64,000 nucleotides of DNA, from NCBI RefSeq assembly GCF_001431315.2, contig NZ_LKHV02000001.1, forward strand, positions 620,001 to 684,000, read 5' to 3'. Below, piece by piece: positions 17,816-28,788 of the stretch. The number at the start of each line of letters is the position of its first letter. Position 1 is the first letter of the stretch. Below the pieces are notes generated by a model. It saw only the letters and a list, made by a program, of their open reading frames with translations. It did no database searches and was not told the DNA's origin. The translations under genes and the position numbers were made by a program. The DNA is from Candidatus Berkiella cookevillensis. GTDB lineage: Bacteria; Pseudomonadota; Gammaproteobacteria; Berkiellales; Berkiellaceae.

Positions 17816-18580
17816 ATGAGACAGAAATTAATTGCTGCAAATTGGAAAATGAACGGTAGTGCTTTACAAGTAGATGCTTTAATTGAGGGGCTTCGCTCTA
17901 AATTATCAAATCCCCGCTTTCAAAATAGCAAGATAGTTATTTGTCCTTCTTATATTCATATTGAGAGTGTCTTAGTTAAATTGCAAGGTTCTGGACTGCA
18001 AGTAGGTGCGCAAGATGTCAGTTCATATGCAAATGGTGCTTATACAGGGCAAATTTCTGCACAGATGCTTGCCGATATTGGTTGTAAATATGTTATCATC
18101 GGCCACTCAGAAAGACGGCAGTATTGTTTTGAAGACAACGCGGTTATTAGTAAAAAGTTAATTACCTCAGTTTATTTTGGTTTGACCCCAATATTTTGTG
18201 TGGGAGAAACAAAATCTGAGCGTGAGCAGGGTGTGACGGAAGAAGTCATTTCAAAGCAGATAGTCTCTGTTGTTGAAGCCTGTGGCGTAGATGTTTTTGC
18301 AAAGGCTACAATTGCTTATGAGCCTATTTGGGCAATTGGGACTGGATTAACGGCTACACCTGAACAAGCACAAGCGGTGCATGCCTTTATTCGACATTGT
18401 TTGCAAGCTTATGATAGAGAGCTATCCAGCAAAATAACAATTTTGTATGGTGGTAGTGTAAATGCTAAGAATGCATCTAGCTTGTTTGCTCAGCAAGACA
18501 TTGATGGTGGATTAGTAGGTGGTGCTTCTTTAAATGCTGAAGAATTTGTTCAGATTTGTGAAGCTGCTGTAAATAGATAG
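17816..18580 (+). CDS. tpiA: Triose-phosphate isomerase
   Basis: Interconverts dihydroxyacetone phosphate and glyceraldehyde 3-phosphate. The 254-residue TIM barrel has all catalytic residues: Lys11 in NWKMNG, His97 in IIGHSERR, Glu169 in AYEPIWAIGTG, and the phosphate loops YGGSVN and GGLVGGASL near the C-terminus. AAAGGA lies upstream of the ATG. It is followed 44 bases later by secG, a conserved pairing in Gammaproteobacteria. Confidence 0.98.
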   Translation: MRQKLIAANWKMNGSALQVDALIEGLRSKLSNPRFQNSKIVICPSYIHIESVLVKLQGSGLQVGAQDVSSYANGAYTGQISAQMLADIGCKYVIIGHSERRQYCFEDNAVISKKLITSVYFGLTPIFCVGETKSEREQGVTEEVISKQIVSVVEACGVDVFAKATIAYEPIWAIGTGLTATPEQAQAVHAFIRHCLQAYDRELSSKITILYGGSVNAKNASSLFAQQDIDGGLVGGASLNAEEFVQICEAAVNR

Positions 18581-18624
18581 CACGGAACTTTAAGGTGCTT
18601 TCATAAGATTAAGTTAGGTAATTT

Positions 18625-18987
18625 ATGTACGGTGTATTATTAGCAATTCATGTTATTGTAGCGGTTTGCTTGATTGGCTTCATTTTGATCCAACAAGGTA
18701 AAGGCGCTCAGGCAGGCGCTGCCTTTGGTAGTGGTGCATCTCAAACAGTTTTTGGAAGCCAAGGATCGGGTAGCTTTTTAAGTAAAGCGACTACTTATTT
18801 GGCGGTTGTTTTTTTTATTTTGAATCTTGCTCTAGCGTATATTGTAAATCGAACAATTAAAGAGCAAAGTACGCCAGTCGTGCCAACGACGACGGCTACT
18901 GTGCCAGCAACGGGCACTCAACAAGGTGCACCAGCGCAAATAGGTAACACATCTGACATACCATCAGACGTGCCTAGCCCTGAGTAA
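18625..18987 (+). CDS. secG: Protein translocase subunit SecG
   Basis: Small inner-membrane partner of SecY and SecE that aids preprotein translocation. The 120-residue protein has two membrane helices (about 2-22 and 52-73) separated by the conserved cytosolic loop with GKGAQAGAAFGSGASQTVFGSQGSGSF-type composition, and a Thr/Pro/Ala-rich C-terminal tail. It sits between tpiA and tRNA-Leu, the usual place. A strong terminator follows. Confidence 0.96.
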   Translation: MYGVLLAIHVIVAVCLIGFILIQQGKGAQAGAAFGSGASQTVFGSQGSGSFLSKATTYLAVVFFILNLALAYIVNRTIKEQSTPVVPTTTATVPATGTQQGAPAQIGNTSDIPSDVPSPE

Positions 18988-19003
18988 TATTTAAATTTGT
19001 TAA

Positions 19004-19034
19004 AACACTAAAAAAATTATTTTTAGTGTTTTTT
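19004..19034 (+). terminator. Rho-independent terminator after secG
   Basis: AACACTAAAAA (19004-19014) pairs with TTTTTAGTGTT (19020-19030), loop of 5, followed by further T residues. It starts 17 bases after the secG stop and separates it from the tRNA gene. Confidence 0.85.
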
Positions 19035-19085
19035 AAAATCTTATAAGAATGATAGAATTGGCAAATTAACTTAAAATCTTTCATT

Positions 19086-19170
19086 GCCGAAGTGGTGAAA
19101 TTGGTAGACACGCTATCTTGAGGGGGTAGTGGCGCAAGCTGTGCCGGTTCGAGTCCGGCCTTCGGCACCA
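19086..19170 (+). tRNA. tRNA-Leu (anticodon GAG)
   Basis: An 85-base class II tRNA with acceptor GCCGAAG pairing CTTCGGC, anticodon stem CTATC/GGTAG around TTGAGGG (GAG at 19120-19122, reading CUU/CUC), a short variable arm, T-loop GGTTCGAGTCC and encoded CCA end. The secG-tRNA-Leu-nuo order is conserved in related bacteria. Confidence 0.97.
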
Positions 19171-19358
19171 TTAATGACTAAACAAAAGCTTTCCTGCTTA
19201 CATTCTTGTCTGATGAACCATAAGTGTACAAACCTCAAATTTTACATTCAGCGCTTATGGCTGAGCGTAGTATGAGAAATTATGCGCTTTAATATACGAA
19301 TATACATCGATAAGATATTGTGGATCTTAATCATACTGCTTGGTAAGGGTTCTGAACT

Positions 19359-19715
19359 GTGTTAGAAAATTATCTCCCCATATTGGTGTTCATGATCATC
19401 AGCATGGGCTTTGGCGTTCTTTTAGTGGGTATTGGTTCTTTAATATCGCCCACAAATCCTAATCCAGAAAAATATTCTCAATATGAATGTGGTTTTGAGC
19501 CCTTTGAAGATGCGCGCTTAAAATTCGACGTTCGTTACTATTTAGTTGCTATTTTATTTATCATTTTTGATTTAGAAGTAGCATTCTTGTTCCCCTGGGC
19601 CGTTATTTTAAAAGAACTATCATGGGCCCCTATTATCGCAATGGGGATATTTTTATTACTGCTGTTAATCGGCTTTATCTATGAGTGGAAGAAAGGGGCA
19701 TTAGAATGGGAGTAA
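19359..19715 (+). CDS. nuoA: NADH-quinone oxidoreductase subunit A
   Basis: Membrane subunit at the junction of the two arms of complex I. The 118-residue protein has three membrane helices and the family loop [34 protein letters not shown] with the conserved Cys of the quinone-channel region. It opens the 14-gene nuo operon. The start is GTG at 19359 with AAGGGT upstream; an ATG start is not available in a suitable place. Its 3' end overlaps nuoB by 10 bases. Confidence 0.97.
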   Translation: MLENYLPILVFMIISMGFGVLLVGIGSLISPTNPNPEKYSQYECGFEPFEDARLKFDVRYYLVAILFIIFDLEVAFLFPWAVILKELSWAPIIAMGIFLLLLLIGFIYEWKKGALEWE

Positions 19716-20191
19716 TGACTGCTCATAAGCAAGGTTTCTTAACGACTTCTGTACAGAATTTAATGAATTGGGCAAGAACAGGTTCTATGTGGCCGATGAC
19801 CTTTGGCTTAGCTTGCTGTGCTGTTGAAATGATGCATGCGGGCGCTGCTCGCTATGATTTGGACAGATTTGGTATTGTGTTCAGACCTAGCCCAAGACAA
19901 AGTGATGTTATGATCGTTGCAGGCACACTCTGTAATAAAATGGCACCCGCTTTGCGTAAAGTATATGATCAAATGCCTGATCCTAAATGGGTTATTTCAA
20001 TGGGATCTTGTGCAAATGGGGGCGGATATTATCACTATTCTTTCTCCGTGGTACGAGGCTGTGATCGCATTGTCCCTGTCGATATTTATGTCCCTGGTTG
20101 CCCTCCAACCGCTGAAGCACTGTTGTATGGTATTTTGCAATTGCAAAATAAAATTCGTAATAAGAACGTGATTACACGAGAAATATCATGA
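19706..20191 (+). CDS. nuoB: NADH-quinone oxidoreductase subunit B
   Basis: Carries the terminal N2 4Fe-4S cluster that reduces quinone. The 161-residue protein has the tandem Cys pair in [12 protein letters not shown], the third Cys in [14 protein letters not shown] and the fourth in [15 protein letters not shown]. The ATG at 19706 is preferred over an upstream in-frame ATG at 19685 because AGGGG (19694-19698) is 7 bases before it and the extra residues do not fit the family. It overlaps nuoA and shares ATGA with nuoC. Confidence 0.97.
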   Translation: MGVMTAHKQGFLTTSVQNLMNWARTGSMWPMTFGLACCAVEMMHAGAARYDLDRFGIVFRPSPRQSDVMIVAGTLCNKMAPALRKVYDQMPDPKWVISMGSCANGGGYYHYSFSVVRGCDRIVPVDIYVPGCPPTAEALLYGILQLQNKIRNKNVITREIS

Positions 20192-20874
20192 CACAGTTAG
20201 CAACACTCAAAGAACAGCTTTTAGCGCAATTTGGCTCTAAAATACAATCAATAGTTCATACATCTTTTCATGAGATTACGATAGAAGTCGCTGCAGAAGA
20301 AATCGTGAGTATCTGTGAAACATTGCGTGATCATCAAGATTTTAAATTTGAAATGCTCATGGATCTTTGTGGGGTCGACTATTTACATTATGGTGTAACG
20401 GAATGGGAAACAAGCCACTCAACCAATCATGGTTTTGAGCGCGGTGTGCAGTCTATGAGAGATACTGTAAAAAGTAGCTGGCGTAAGCCCAGGTTTGCCG
20501 TTGTTTATCATTTATTGTCTATTACACACAATCATCGTATACGTGTTAAAACCTTCGTCCCAGACAGTGAGCCTATGTTAGATAGTGTGATTGCTGTATG
20601 GCCATGTGCAAACTGGTATGAAAGAGAGGCCTTTGATTTATTTGGTATTTTATTTAAAGGGCATCCAGATCTGCGTCGTATTCTGACTGACTATGGTTTT
20701 ATTGGGCACCCTTTTAGAAAAGATTTTCCTGTAGAAGGTACTGTTGAGGTTCGCTACGATGCTAAAGCACAACGCGTTGTGTATGAGGCTGTGGATATTG
20801 TACCAAGAACCTTGGTTCCTAAAGTGATCCGTAAAGCGAATGAAGAGGCATCTAGCGAAGAGGTGAAGCGCTAA
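20188..20874 (+). CDS. nuoC: NADH-quinone oxidoreductase subunit C
   Basis: Peripheral-arm 30-kDa subunit of complex I without cofactors. The 228-residue protein has the family signature [29 protein letters not shown] (about 150-178) and the end motif GHPFRKDFP. It is a free-standing NuoC, not the NuoCD fusion of E. coli. A segment rich in polar residues (about 75-100) is inserted before the conserved barrel region. Start overlaps the nuoB stop (ATGA), stop overlaps nuoD (TAATG). Confidence 0.97.
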   Translation: MTQLATLKEQLLAQFGSKIQSIVHTSFHEITIEVAAEEIVSICETLRDHQDFKFEMLMDLCGVDYLHYGVTEWETSHSTNHGFERGVQSMRDTVKSSWRKPRFAVVYHLLSITHNHRIRVKTFVPDSEPMLDSVIAVWPCANWYEREAFDLFGILFKGHPDLRRILTDYGFIGHPFRKDFPVEGTVEVRYDAKAQRVVYEAVDIVPRTLVPKVIRKANEEASSEEVKR

Positions 20875-22127
20875 TGGGTGACATTAAAAACTATACAATT
20901 AATTTTGGCCCTCAACATCCTGCCGCACATGGTGTGTTAAGACTTATCTTAGAAATGGATGGCGAAGTTGTACAAAGAGCCGATCCCCATATTGGTTTGT
21001 TACATAGAGCAACTGAAAAATTGGCAGAAACCAAGCCTTATAACCAAAGCATTGGTTACATGGATCGTCTAGATTATGTATCTATGATGTGTAATGAGCA
21101 TGGTTATGTACTTGCTATTGAAAAGTTATTGGGCATAACGCCCCCTGTTCGTGCGCAATATATTCGCGTTATGTTTGATGAAATAACACGTATTTTGAAC
21201 CATTTAATGTGGTTAGGTGCGCATGCTTTAGACATTGGTGCAATGACCGTATTTTTATATGCCTTTCGTGAACGTGAAGATCTCATGGATTGCTACGAAG
21301 CAGTGAGTGGTGCGAGATTGCATGCAACTTATTATCGCCCCGGCGGTGTTTATCGAGATCTGCCAAATCGTATGCCGCAATATAAACCATCACAATGGCA
21401 CAAAGAAAAAGATACGAAGAAACTCAATGAAAATAGAAGTGGTTCGTTGTTAGATTTTATATGGGATTTCACAGAACGATTCCCTAAATGTGTTGATGAT
21501 TATGAAACCCTTTTAACCGACAATCGCATTTGGAAACAAAGAACGGTTGGTATTGGCGTTGTCAGTGCTGAGCGCGCGATGCAGTTGGGATTTTCAGGAC
21601 CTATGCTACGTGGTTCTGGCGTGGCTTGGGATTTGCGCAAAAAACAACCTTATGAAGTTTATGATCAACTTAATTTCGATATCCCTATTGGCAAAGAAGG
21701 TGATTGTTACGACAGATACTTAGTTCGTATGGAAGAAATGCGACAATCTAATCATCTTATTAGGCAATGCGTAGAATGGCTTAAAAAGAATCCTGGTCCT
21801 GTCATTATTGATGATCACAAAATTATTCCTCCCTCAAGAAGCAAAATGAAAGAGGATATGGAATCATTGATTCATCATTTTAAATTATTTACAGAAGGCT
21901 TTTGTGTACCAGAGGGTGAAGCTTACGCTGCCGTTGAACACCCTAAAGGTGAGTTTGGTGTTTATTTAGTATCTGATGGTGCAAATAAGCCGTATCGCCT
22001 CAAAGTGCGAGCATCCGGTTTTGCGCATCTTGCGTCTATTGATGAAATGACCAGAGGGCACATGCTGGCTGACGTAGTTGCTATTATTGGTACTCAAGAT
22101 ATTGTGTTTGGAGAGGTTGATCGCTAA
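20874..22127 (+). CDS. nuoD: NADH-quinone oxidoreductase subunit D
   Basis: The 49-kDa subunit forms the quinone-binding cavity with NuoB. The 417-residue protein opens with [22 protein letters not shown] (quinone-site His), followed by [14 protein letters not shown] and the C-terminal [30 protein letters not shown] ending. Length equals alphaproteobacterial and gammaproteobacterial NuoD. Start and stop each overlap the neighbouring gene by one base. Confidence 0.98.
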   Translation: MGDIKNYTINFGPQHPAAHGVLRLILEMDGEVVQRADPHIGLLHRATEKLAETKPYNQSIGYMDRLDYVSMMCNEHGYVLAIEKLLGITPPVRAQYIRVMFDEITRILNHLMWLGAHALDIGAMTVFLYAFREREDLMDCYEAVSGARLHATYYRPGGVYRDLPNRMPQYKPSQWHKEKDTKKLNENRSGSLLDFIWDFTERFPKCVDDYETLLTDNRIWKQRTVGIGVVSAERAMQLGFSGPMLRGSGVAWDLRKKQPYEVYDQLNFDIPIGKEGDCYDRYLVRMEEMRQSNHLIRQCVEWLKKNPGPVIIDDHKIIPPSRSKMKEDMESLIHHFKLFTEGFCVPEGEAYAAVEHPKGEFGVYLVSDGANKPYRLKVRASGFAHLASIDEMTRGHMLADVVAIIGTQDIVFGEVDR

Positions 22128-22630
22128 TGAGCACTGCTAAATTGCTGTCCCCAGATCTATTATCAAAAGAAACCAGAGTAAAGATTGATCACTGGTTAAC
22201 CAAATATCCTGCTGAGCAAAGACAATCAGCTGTGATCCCCGCACTTACGATTGTTCAAGAGGAAAATAATGGCTCTTTGACAACAGAACTAATGGATGCG
22301 GTTGCACATTACTTAGGGATGCCTAAAATTGCGGTGTATGAAGTTGCTAGTTTTTATAGCATGTTTGAGCTAAAGCCGGTAGGTAGACATAAGATATGTG
22401 TCTGTACCAATGTCTCTTGTATGTTATCTGGTAGCCATAAAATAGTGGATCATCTGAAGAAGAAGTTAAACATTAAGTTTGGCGAAATTACCGCAGATGG
22501 GAAATTTTCACTTAAAGAGGTTGAGTGTTTGGCTGCATGTGGCGGCGCTCCCATGATGCAGATTGGTCGAACCTATTATGAGAATTTGACCCCTGAAAAA
22601 ATTGATACGATTTTAGATAGTTTGGATTAA
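22127..22630 (+). CDS. nuoE: NADH-quinone oxidoreductase subunit E
   Basis: 24-kDa thioredoxin-fold subunit holding the N1a 2Fe-2S cluster of the NADH module. In the 167-residue protein the four ligands are CTNVSC (about 98-103) and CLAACGG (about 138-144), preceded by the helical domain with [20 protein letters not shown]. It overlaps nuoD by one base; nuoF begins 4 bases after its stop. Confidence 0.97.
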   Translation: MSTAKLLSPDLLSKETRVKIDHWLTKYPAEQRQSAVIPALTIVQEENNGSLTTELMDAVAHYLGMPKIAVYEVASFYSMFELKPVGRHKICVCTNVSCMLSGSHKIVDHLKKKLNIKFGEITADGKFSLKEVECLAACGGAPMMQIGRTYYENLTPEKIDTILDSLD

Positions 22631-22634
22631 CCCC

Positions 22635-23951
22635 ATGACCATTCCTCAAAATTTGATTTGTTTTCGTACATTACAATTTGAAAAGCCATGGCTTTTTGAA
22701 AATTATCAAAAAGTTGGTGGTTATCAGGTTTTGAAAAAAATATTTACTGAAAATATTCCACCTGAAAAAATCATTGAAGAATTGAAGTTGTCTTGTTTGC
22801 GTGGTAGAGGCGGTGCGGGCTTTCCTACTGGCTTAAAGTGGAGCTTTATGCCTCGCAATAAACCTGGTCAAAAATATATTGTTTGTAATTCAGATGAAGG
22901 TGAGCCTGGTACTTTTAAAGATAGAGATATTTTAAGGTTCAATCCACACCAACTGATTGAAGGTATGATCATCGCAGGTTATGTGATGGGCACTACTGTT
23001 GGGTATAACTATATACGCGGTGAGTTTTGTGAGCCTTTCGATAGAATGGAACAAGCACTGAAAGAAGCGAGAGACGCGGGATTTTTGGGTAAAAATATTC
23101 TGAACTCTGGTTTTGATTTTGAATTGCATAATGTGATTGGCGCAGGCGCGTACATTTGTGGTGAAGAAACTGCCTTAATGGAATCCCTAGAAGGTAAAAA
23201 GGGACAGCCTAGATTTAAACCACCCTTCCCTGCAAATTTTGGTGTCTATGGCAAACCAACCAATATTAATAATACAGAAAGCTATGCTTCTGTGCCGGTT
23301 ATTTTACAAAATGGTGGTCAATGGTTTTTAGAATTAGGCAAACCTAATAATGGTGGTATGAAATTATTTTGTGTATCAGGGCATGTCAATAAACCTGGGA
23401 ATTATGAAGTGCCATTGGGCTTACCCTTTAAAGATTTATTGGCATTAGCCGGTGGTGTGAAAGAGGGACGTAAATTAAAAGCTGTTATTCCTGGTGGTTC
23501 CTCTGTACCTGTCTTGCCTGGTGACACTATGATGCAGCTTACAATGGATTATGATTCTCTCAGCAAAGCAGGCTCAATGTTAGGATCGGGTGCTGTGATT
23601 GTTATGGATGAGACCACGTGTATGGTTTCTGTATTGGCACGTATTTCTCATTTTTATTACGAAGAATCATGTGGCCAATGTACGCCATGTAGAGAAGGAA
23701 CGGGTTGGCTATCTCGCATTATACATCGCATATTACATGGCGAAGGTAATATGGAAGATTTGGCTGTTTTAGACAATGTGGCAGAAAAAATTATGGGGCG
23801 GACTATTTGCGCCTTAGGAGACGCTGCTGCGATGCCTGTTCGAAGCTTTGTAAAACACTTTCGTCATGAATTTGAACATTACATTCAATATAAACGTCCC
23901 TTGGTTGCTAGCTTGAGCACTGAACCTGGAGTTGAACATGGTACAAATTGA
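22635..23951 (+). CDS. nuoF: NADH-quinone oxidoreductase subunit F
   Basis: 51-kDa subunit where NADH is oxidised at FMN and electrons pass to the N3 4Fe-4S cluster. The 438-residue protein has the NADH/FMN loop [15 protein letters not shown] (about 54-68), the second FMN segment [15 protein letters not shown], and the cluster motif [12 protein letters not shown] (about 346-357) with the fourth Cys in [12 protein letters not shown]. Its end overlaps nuoG by 14 bases. Confidence 0.98.
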   Translation: MTIPQNLICFRTLQFEKPWLFENYQKVGGYQVLKKIFTENIPPEKIIEELKLSCLRGRGGAGFPTGLKWSFMPRNKPGQKYIVCNSDEGEPGTFKDRDILRFNPHQLIEGMIIAGYVMGTTVGYNYIRGEFCEPFDRMEQALKEARDAGFLGKNILNSGFDFELHNVIGAGAYICGEETALMESLEGKKGQPRFKPPFPANFGVYGKPTNINNTESYASVPVILQNGGQWFLELGKPNNGGMKLFCVSGHVNKPGNYEVPLGLPFKDLLALAGGVKEGRKLKAVIPGGSSVPVLPGDTMMQLTMDYDSLSKAGSMLGSGAVIVMDETTCMVSVLARISHFYYEESCGQCTPCREGTGWLSRIIHRILHGEGNMEDLAVLDNVAEKIMGRTICALGDAAAMPVRSFVKHFRHEFEHYIQYKRPLVASLSTEPGVEHGTN

Positions 23952-26325
23952 AATTGATGGTAAGCCAATAAAAGTCAATCAAGGTTCAATGATTATTGAA
24001 GTTGCTGACAAAGCAGGTATTCCAATTCCACGTTTTTGTTATCATGAAAAACTATCCATTGCCGCTAATTGCAGAATGTGTTTGGTTGAAGTGGAAAACG
24101 CACCTAAGCCATTGCCAGCCTGTGCAACGCCAGTTTCGGAAGGAATGAAAATCCGAACCTGTTCTAAAAAAGCAATAGATGCACAAAAAGCAGTAATGGA
24201 ATTTTTATTGATTAATCATCCCTTGGATTGCCCTATTTGCGATCAAGGTGGGCAATGTGAATTGCAAGATGTTGCTTTGGGGTATGGACAATCCTATTCA
24301 CAGTTTGATGAAGCTAAGCGATCTGTCAAAGACAAAGATATTGGGCCTTTAATTAGCACAGAAATGACACGTTGTATTCATTGTACCCGCTGCGTTCGTT
24401 TTGGTGAGGAAATTGCTGGACAGCGTGAGCTAGGTGCAACAGGCCGTGGTGAGCATATGCAAATTGGCACCTTCATAGAGCAGAATGTGAGTTCTGAGCT
24501 TTCGGGTAATGTGGTTGATTTATGTCCGGTTGGCGCATTGACCTCTAAGCCTTTTCGCTTTAAAGCGAGAGCCTGGGAAATGATGGCAAAATCTGGCGTT
24601 TCTGCGCATGACTGCGTTGGCTCAAATATTTTTTATCACACCATGCGTGGAAATGTTATTCGTGCGGTTCCCAAAGACAATGAGGCCGTTAATGAAATCT
24701 GGTTAAGCGATAGAGATCGTTACAGTTATGAAGCTTTATATCAAAACAGATTAACCGATCCGCTTGTTAAGAAAGACGGTGTTTGGCAAACAGTCGAATG
24801 GCAAGAAGCTTTAAAATTAATAACCAATAAATTTCAAGACATTATAGATAAAAAAGGCGCTGAAGCGATTGGTGCACTGTTATCGCCTAATATAACCTTA
24901 GAAGAAGGTTATTTATTACAAAAAGTATTAAGAGACAAAGCGATAGCTAATATTGATCACCGTTTAAGACAACTAAGCTTTAGCCATCAAGAACATCAAG
25001 TTCAACCTTCTTTAGGGGTGAAGTTTGCTGCTTTAGAAGAAGCAAATGCCATTGTTTTGGTAGGTTGTGATGTGCGCTTTGAAGCACCTTTGATAGCTCA
25101 TAGAATTCGAAAAGCGATTAAACAAGGCGCGACGGTATCCGTCGTGAATCCGCTTCTCATTGAATTTAACTTTAAGGTTGATCATCGTTTAATTGAGCCA
25201 CAGGGTAATTTGGCATTCAGTCTTGCTCAATTATTAAAAGCGGCTTATCAATTAAATTCAAATGCTTCTCTGACTATGTTTGAAGAAGTTAGCCAATACT
25301 TAAATACAGTGACTGTTTCTGATGAAGCTTTGAGCATAGCGAAACAGCTGCTAGAGGGTGAGAAAAAGCATTTAATCTTAGGTGCTTATGCACTTTCATC
25401 TCCGCAAGCAGATTGGCTCTGCTATTTAGCGCGAGCACTTTGTGAGGTGACAGGAGCAAGCTTTGGTGAGCTTAGCCAAGGTGCTAATAGTGCAGGTTGT
25501 TGGATAGCGGGTGTGTTGCCACACAAAGGCGCATTTTTACAAGCAACCGCTAAAGGTAAGCATGCGGTTGAGATGTTGAAAAATCCATTAGCAGGTTATT
25601 TGCTGGTTCAAGTAGATCCAGAATACGATTTTATCGATCCTGCATTAACGCAAAAAGCATTAGAAAAAGCAGAGTGTGTTGTCGCCTGTAGTGCATTTGA
25701 TAGCCCTAGCCTTAGAAAATATGCAGATATCATTTTACCCATCACACCACATACAGAAACCAAAGGTACTTTTGTAAATGCCCAAGGAGATTGGCAAGGA
25801 TTTGAAGCCGTTGCTGCTCCCTTAGCGAACAGTAAGCCTTTATGGAAAGTATTACGTGTCTTAGGTAATTTTTGGCATATTCCAAATATGGACTATGAAA
25901 GCTTGACTGAAGTTATGGCAGAAATTAAAGAGCAATATGCAAAAATCTCTGTTGCAAAAGAAAGCTTATTGCAATTTAAACCAGCGACACTTGCTCATGT
26001 ACAAAGTGAACAGCAAATTTTAAGATTAGCGCCCGTGCCTATCTATGCTGTAGATCCATTGGTTAGAAATGCTAAGTCCTTGCAGCAAACGGTTCTGGCT
26101 CAATCTGACAAAGTTTGGATGAATGATCAGATGGCTGCTGAACACGGTGTTAAAGAAAACGATCGCATACGCATTCAGCAAGATGGTGTTGCTTCAGAGC
26201 CATTAAGTGTTCAACTTTCTGCTGGATTACCTGATAAAACGATTCTTGTGCATAGTGCTATTCAAGCGACTGGCCAATTAGGTGCAGGGTATAACTTTGT
26301 AAAAATCCTAAGCGAGAAAGGGTGA
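23938..26325 (+). CDS. nuoG: NADH-quinone oxidoreductase subunit G
   Basis: 75-kDa subunit relaying electrons from NuoF to NuoI. The 795-residue protein has an N-terminal ferredoxin domain ([15 protein letters not shown] with a later Cys in PLPAC), the His-ligated N5 region ([14 protein letters not shown]), the N4 region ([10 protein letters not shown], then VDLCPVGAL) and a molybdopterin-oxidoreductase-like body. The Cys set for the extra N7 cluster found in E. coli is absent. The ATG at 23938, 6 bases after GGAG, is preferred to the in-frame TTG at 23932. Confidence 0.97.
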   Translation: MVQIEIDGKPIKVNQGSMIIEVADKAGIPIPRFCYHEKLSIAANCRMCLVEVENAPKPLPACATPVSEGMKIRTCSKKAIDAQKAVMEFLLINHPLDCPICDQGGQCELQDVALGYGQSYSQFDEAKRSVKDKDIGPLISTEMTRCIHCTRCVRFGEEIAGQRELGATGRGEHMQIGTFIEQNVSSELSGNVVDLCPVGALTSKPFRFKARAWEMMAKSGVSAHDCVGSNIFYHTMRGNVIRAVPKDNEAVNEIWLSDRDRYSYEALYQNRLTDPLVKKDGVWQTVEWQEALKLITNKFQDIIDKKGAEAIGALLSPNITLEEGYLLQKVLRDKAIANIDHRLRQLSFSHQEHQVQPSLGVKFAALEEANAIVLVGCDVRFEAPLIAHRIRKAIKQGATVSVVNPLLIEFNFKVDHRLIEPQGNLAFSLAQLLKAAYQLNSNASLTMFEEVSQYLNTVTVSDEALSIAKQLLEGEKKHLILGAYALSSPQADWLCYLARALCEVTGASFGELSQGANSAGCWIAGVLPHKGAFLQATAKGKHAVEMLKNPLAGYLLVQVDPEYDFIDPALTQKALEKAECVVACSAFDSPSLRKYADIILPITPHTETKGTFVNAQGDWQGFEAVAAPLANSKPLWKVLRVLGNFWHIPNMDYESLTEVMAEIKEQYAKISVAKESLLQFKPATLAHVQSEQQILRLAPVPIYAVDPLVRNAKSLQQTVLAQSDKVWMNDQMAAEHGVKENDRIRIQQDGVASEPLSVQLSAGLPDKTILVHSAIQATGQLGAGYNFVKILSEKG

Positions 26326-26326
26326 G

Positions 26327-27358
26327 ATGATGATGCTTGATGAATCGATAATCAACATACTATGGATTGTTGCCAAGTGTTTCATGATTATACTACCACT
26401 TCTCTTAGGTGTGGCTTATTTAACTTTTTTAGAGAGAAAAGTGATAGGCTACATGCAAATCCGTATTGGACCCAATCGTGTTGGGCCGATGGGTTTGTTG
26501 CAGCCCATTGCGGATGTGGTGAAGCTACTCCTGAAGGAAGTGATTTTGCCTCTCAAAGCAAATCGCATCCTTTATATATTGGCGCCTATTTTAACGCTCG
26601 CGCCTGCTCTGGTTGCATGGTCGGTGATCCCTTTTACGCAAACAGCGGTATTAGCAAATGTTAATGCGGGTTTATTGTTTTTATTAGCAATGACCTCTTT
26701 GGGGGTATATGGCGTTATTATTGCGGGTTGGGCATCTAATTCAAAATATGCATTTTTAGGTGCATTACGTTCGGCTGCGCAGGTTGTTTCTTATGAAATT
26801 GCCATGGGATTTGCCTTGGTTGGTGTATTGATGGCCGCTGGCAGTATGAATTTAGGTGAAATTGTCACTGCGCAACAAGGGGGATTATTGCATTGGTATT
26901 TTATTCCTTTGTTTCCTCTTTTTGTTGTGTATTGGATATCTGCGGTTGCTGAAACAAATCGTGCACCTTTCGACGTTGCAGAAGGCGAGTCTGAAATTGT
27001 TGCTGGTTTTCATGTTGAATATGCGGGTATTAGTTTTGCGCTTTTCTTTTTAGCAGAATATGCCAACATGATTTTGTTGGCCTTTGTTGCTGCAGTTATG
27101 TTCATGGGGGGGTGGTTATCTCCTTTTGAGGGATATGCTTGGGCGGATAAAATGCTCTTTTGGGTGCCTCCTATTGCTTGGCTCTTTCTGAAAGTGGGAT
27201 TCTTTTTATTTCTCTACTTATGGTTTAGAGCGACGTTCCCCAGATTTCGATACGATCAGATCATGCGTTTAGGTTGGAAGATATTTATTCCTATGACTTT
27301 TTTCTGGTTTGTCGTCGAAGTGTGCATGATCAAACTACAGCTAAAACCCTGGTTTTAA
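26327..27358 (+). CDS. nuoH: NADH-quinone oxidoreductase subunit H
   Basis: Membrane subunit that joins the peripheral arm and lines the quinone channel. The 343-residue, eight-helix protein carries the signature [20 protein letters not shown] (about 35-54), the cytosolic loop [27 protein letters not shown] with its charged row, and the C-terminal [18 protein letters not shown]. Three consecutive ATG codons (26327, 26330, 26333) leave the exact start open. It begins 1 base after nuoG. Confidence 0.97.
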   Translation: MMMLDESIINILWIVAKCFMIILPLLLGVAYLTFLERKVIGYMQIRIGPNRVGPMGLLQPIADVVKLLLKEVILPLKANRILYILAPILTLAPALVAWSVIPFTQTAVLANVNAGLLFLLAMTSLGVYGVIIAGWASNSKYAFLGALRSAAQVVSYEIAMGFALVGVLMAAGSMNLGEIVTAQQGGLLHWYFIPLFPLFVVYWISAVAETNRAPFDVAEGESEIVAGFHVEYAGISFALFFLAEYANMILLAFVAAVMFMGGWLSPFEGYAWADKMLFWVPPIAWLFLKVGFFLFLYLWFRATFPRFRYDQIMRLGWKIFIPMTFFWFVVEVCMIKLQLKPWF

Positions 27359-27366
27359 GGTTTCAA

Positions 27367-27858
27367 ATGTTTAGAAAGATTGCTCATTATATTAAAAGCT
27401 TCGCTTTATGGGAGCTGCTAGAAGGTATGGCTGTGACCATGCGGCACTTCTTTAAGCCAAAAATTACAGTTCAATACCCTGAAGAAGAGACGCCACGTTC
27501 AGCAAGATTTAGAGGCGTACATGCATTAAGACGTTACCCAAATGGGGAAGAGCGTTGTATTGCTTGTAAACTATGTGAAGCAGTATGCCCCGCTTTGGCA
27601 ATTACCATCGATTCTGAGGAACGGGCGGATGGTTCACGTAGAACCACACGGTATGAAATTGATTTATTCAAATGCATTTACTGTGGATTTTGTGAGGAAT
27701 CTTGTCCTGTTGACTCCATTGTTGAAACAAGCCTACCTCACTATGTTGTGTTGGAACGAGGGCAGAATATTTTAGATAAAGAAAAACTGCTCGCAATAGG
27801 CGATCGCTATGAAGCAGAAATTGCGAGAGAGAAAGAAGAAGATTCAGAATTTCGCTAA
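27367..27858 (+). CDS. nuoI: NADH-quinone oxidoreductase subunit I
   Basis: 23-kDa ferredoxin-like subunit holding clusters N6a and N6b. The 163-residue protein has two 4Fe-4S motifs, [13 protein letters not shown] (about 60-72) and [13 protein letters not shown] (about 103-115). The frame is open 93 bases upstream into nuoH, but the ATG at 27367 gives the family start [12 protein letters not shown] and has AAGG at 27357-27360, overlapping the nuoH stop. Confidence 0.96.
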   Translation: MFRKIAHYIKSFALWELLEGMAVTMRHFFKPKITVQYPEEETPRSARFRGVHALRRYPNGEERCIACKLCEAVCPALAITIDSEERADGSRRTTRYEIDLFKCIYCGFCEESCPVDSIVETSLPHYVVLERGQNILDKEKLLAIGDRYEAEIAREKEEDSEFR

Positions 27859-27870
27859 TAGGGCACAACA

Positions 27871-28485
27871 ATGAGCATCACTTTGCAACAAATGGTTTTT
27901 TATTTTTTTTCCTTTATCGCGATTGTTTCTGCTATATCCGTGGTGATTGCAAGAAACCCAGTAAGAGCTGCCTTGTTTTTAGTTCTTACTTTTTTTGCAA
28001 TGGCTGTCAATTGGATGTTAATGGAGGCTGAGTTTTTAGCGATCGCATTGGTTTTGGTCTATGTGGGCGCTGTTATGGTGCTGTTCTTGTTTGTGGTCAT
28101 GATGATTGATATCGAAACCCCGAATCTGTTCAGTCCTTTTGTGAAGTATTGGCCGATTAGCTTAGCTATTTCTTGTGTACTTATCGTTATGATGGGGCTT
28201 GCCGTTACGCAATATAGTTTTAGTCCAGAAGCAATGCCTGCGCCAACAGCTAAGCTTGCGGACTATAGCCATGTGAAAGCGCTTGGACACTTATTATATT
28301 CAGATTTCTTGTTACCCTTTGAGATAGCTGGTGTGATTTTATTGGTTGCCATGATTGCGGCAATTGGGCTTACCTTTAGAGGTGCCCAAACATCACGTTT
28401 TCAGAAAGTGAATCAGCAAGTTATGGTTAAGAAAGAAGACAGACTTGAGATCGTCAAAATGAAAGCAGATGAGAGGCTATTATGA
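27871..28485 (+). CDS. nuoJ: NADH-quinone oxidoreductase subunit J
   Basis: Five-helix membrane subunit (ND6 type) between the quinone module and the antiporter-like subunits. The 204-residue protein shows the conserved helix 3 region [26 protein letters not shown] (about 51-76) with its pi-bulge Tyr-Val-Gly. The polar C-terminal tail (about 170-204) is cytosolic. The stop overlaps the nuoK start by 4 bases. Confidence 0.97.
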   Translation: MSITLQQMVFYFFSFIAIVSAISVVIARNPVRAALFLVLTFFAMAVNWMLMEAEFLAIALVLVYVGAVMVLFLFVVMMIDIETPNLFSPFVKYWPISLAISCVLIVMMGLAVTQYSFSPEAMPAPTAKLADYSHVKALGHLLYSDFLLPFEIAGVILLVAMIAAIGLTFRGAQTSRFQKVNQQVMVKKEDRLEIVKMKADERLL

Positions 28486-28787
28486 TATCACTGGCTCAGA
28501 ACTTAAGCTTAGCTGCTGTATTATTTGGTATTGGTGTTGCTGGCCTTTATATCAACCGTAAAAATATGATCATATTGCTGATGTGTATTGAGCTAATTTT
28601 ACTAGCAGTCAATACGAATTTTGTTGCATTTTCACACTTTTGGCAAAATCAGGTTGGCGAAGTGTTTGTATTCTTTATTTTAACCGTTGCAGCAGCAGAA
28701 GCGGCAATTGGTTTGGCTATTCTGGTCGTTTTATTTAGAAAACGTCGTACCATTAATGTCGAAGAACTAGACGTATTAAAGGGTTAA
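28482..28787 (+). CDS. nuoK: NADH-quinone oxidoreductase subunit K
   Basis: Three-helix membrane subunit (ND4L type) taking part in proton transfer. The 101-residue protein has the expected buried acidic residues: Glu in [13 protein letters not shown] and Glu in [17 protein letters not shown]. Length is the family norm. It shares ATGA with the nuoJ stop and is followed at once by nuoL. Confidence 0.97.
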   Translation: MISLAQNLSLAAVLFGIGVAGLYINRKNMIILLMCIELILLAVNTNFVAFSHFWQNQVGEVFVFFILTVAAAEAAIGLAILVVLFRKRRTINVEELDVLKG

Positions 28788-28788
28788 T

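Noticed and set aside
19171-19358. Possible small RNA or terminator hairpin (CCATAAG/CTTATGG) before nuoA
   Set aside because: The 7-bp stem has a loop of about 29 bases and no T-run; too weak to call.
27274-27366. Upstream start for nuoI within nuoH
   Set aside because: It would add residues read out of frame from nuoH; the ATG at 27367 matches the family start and has AAGG upstream.
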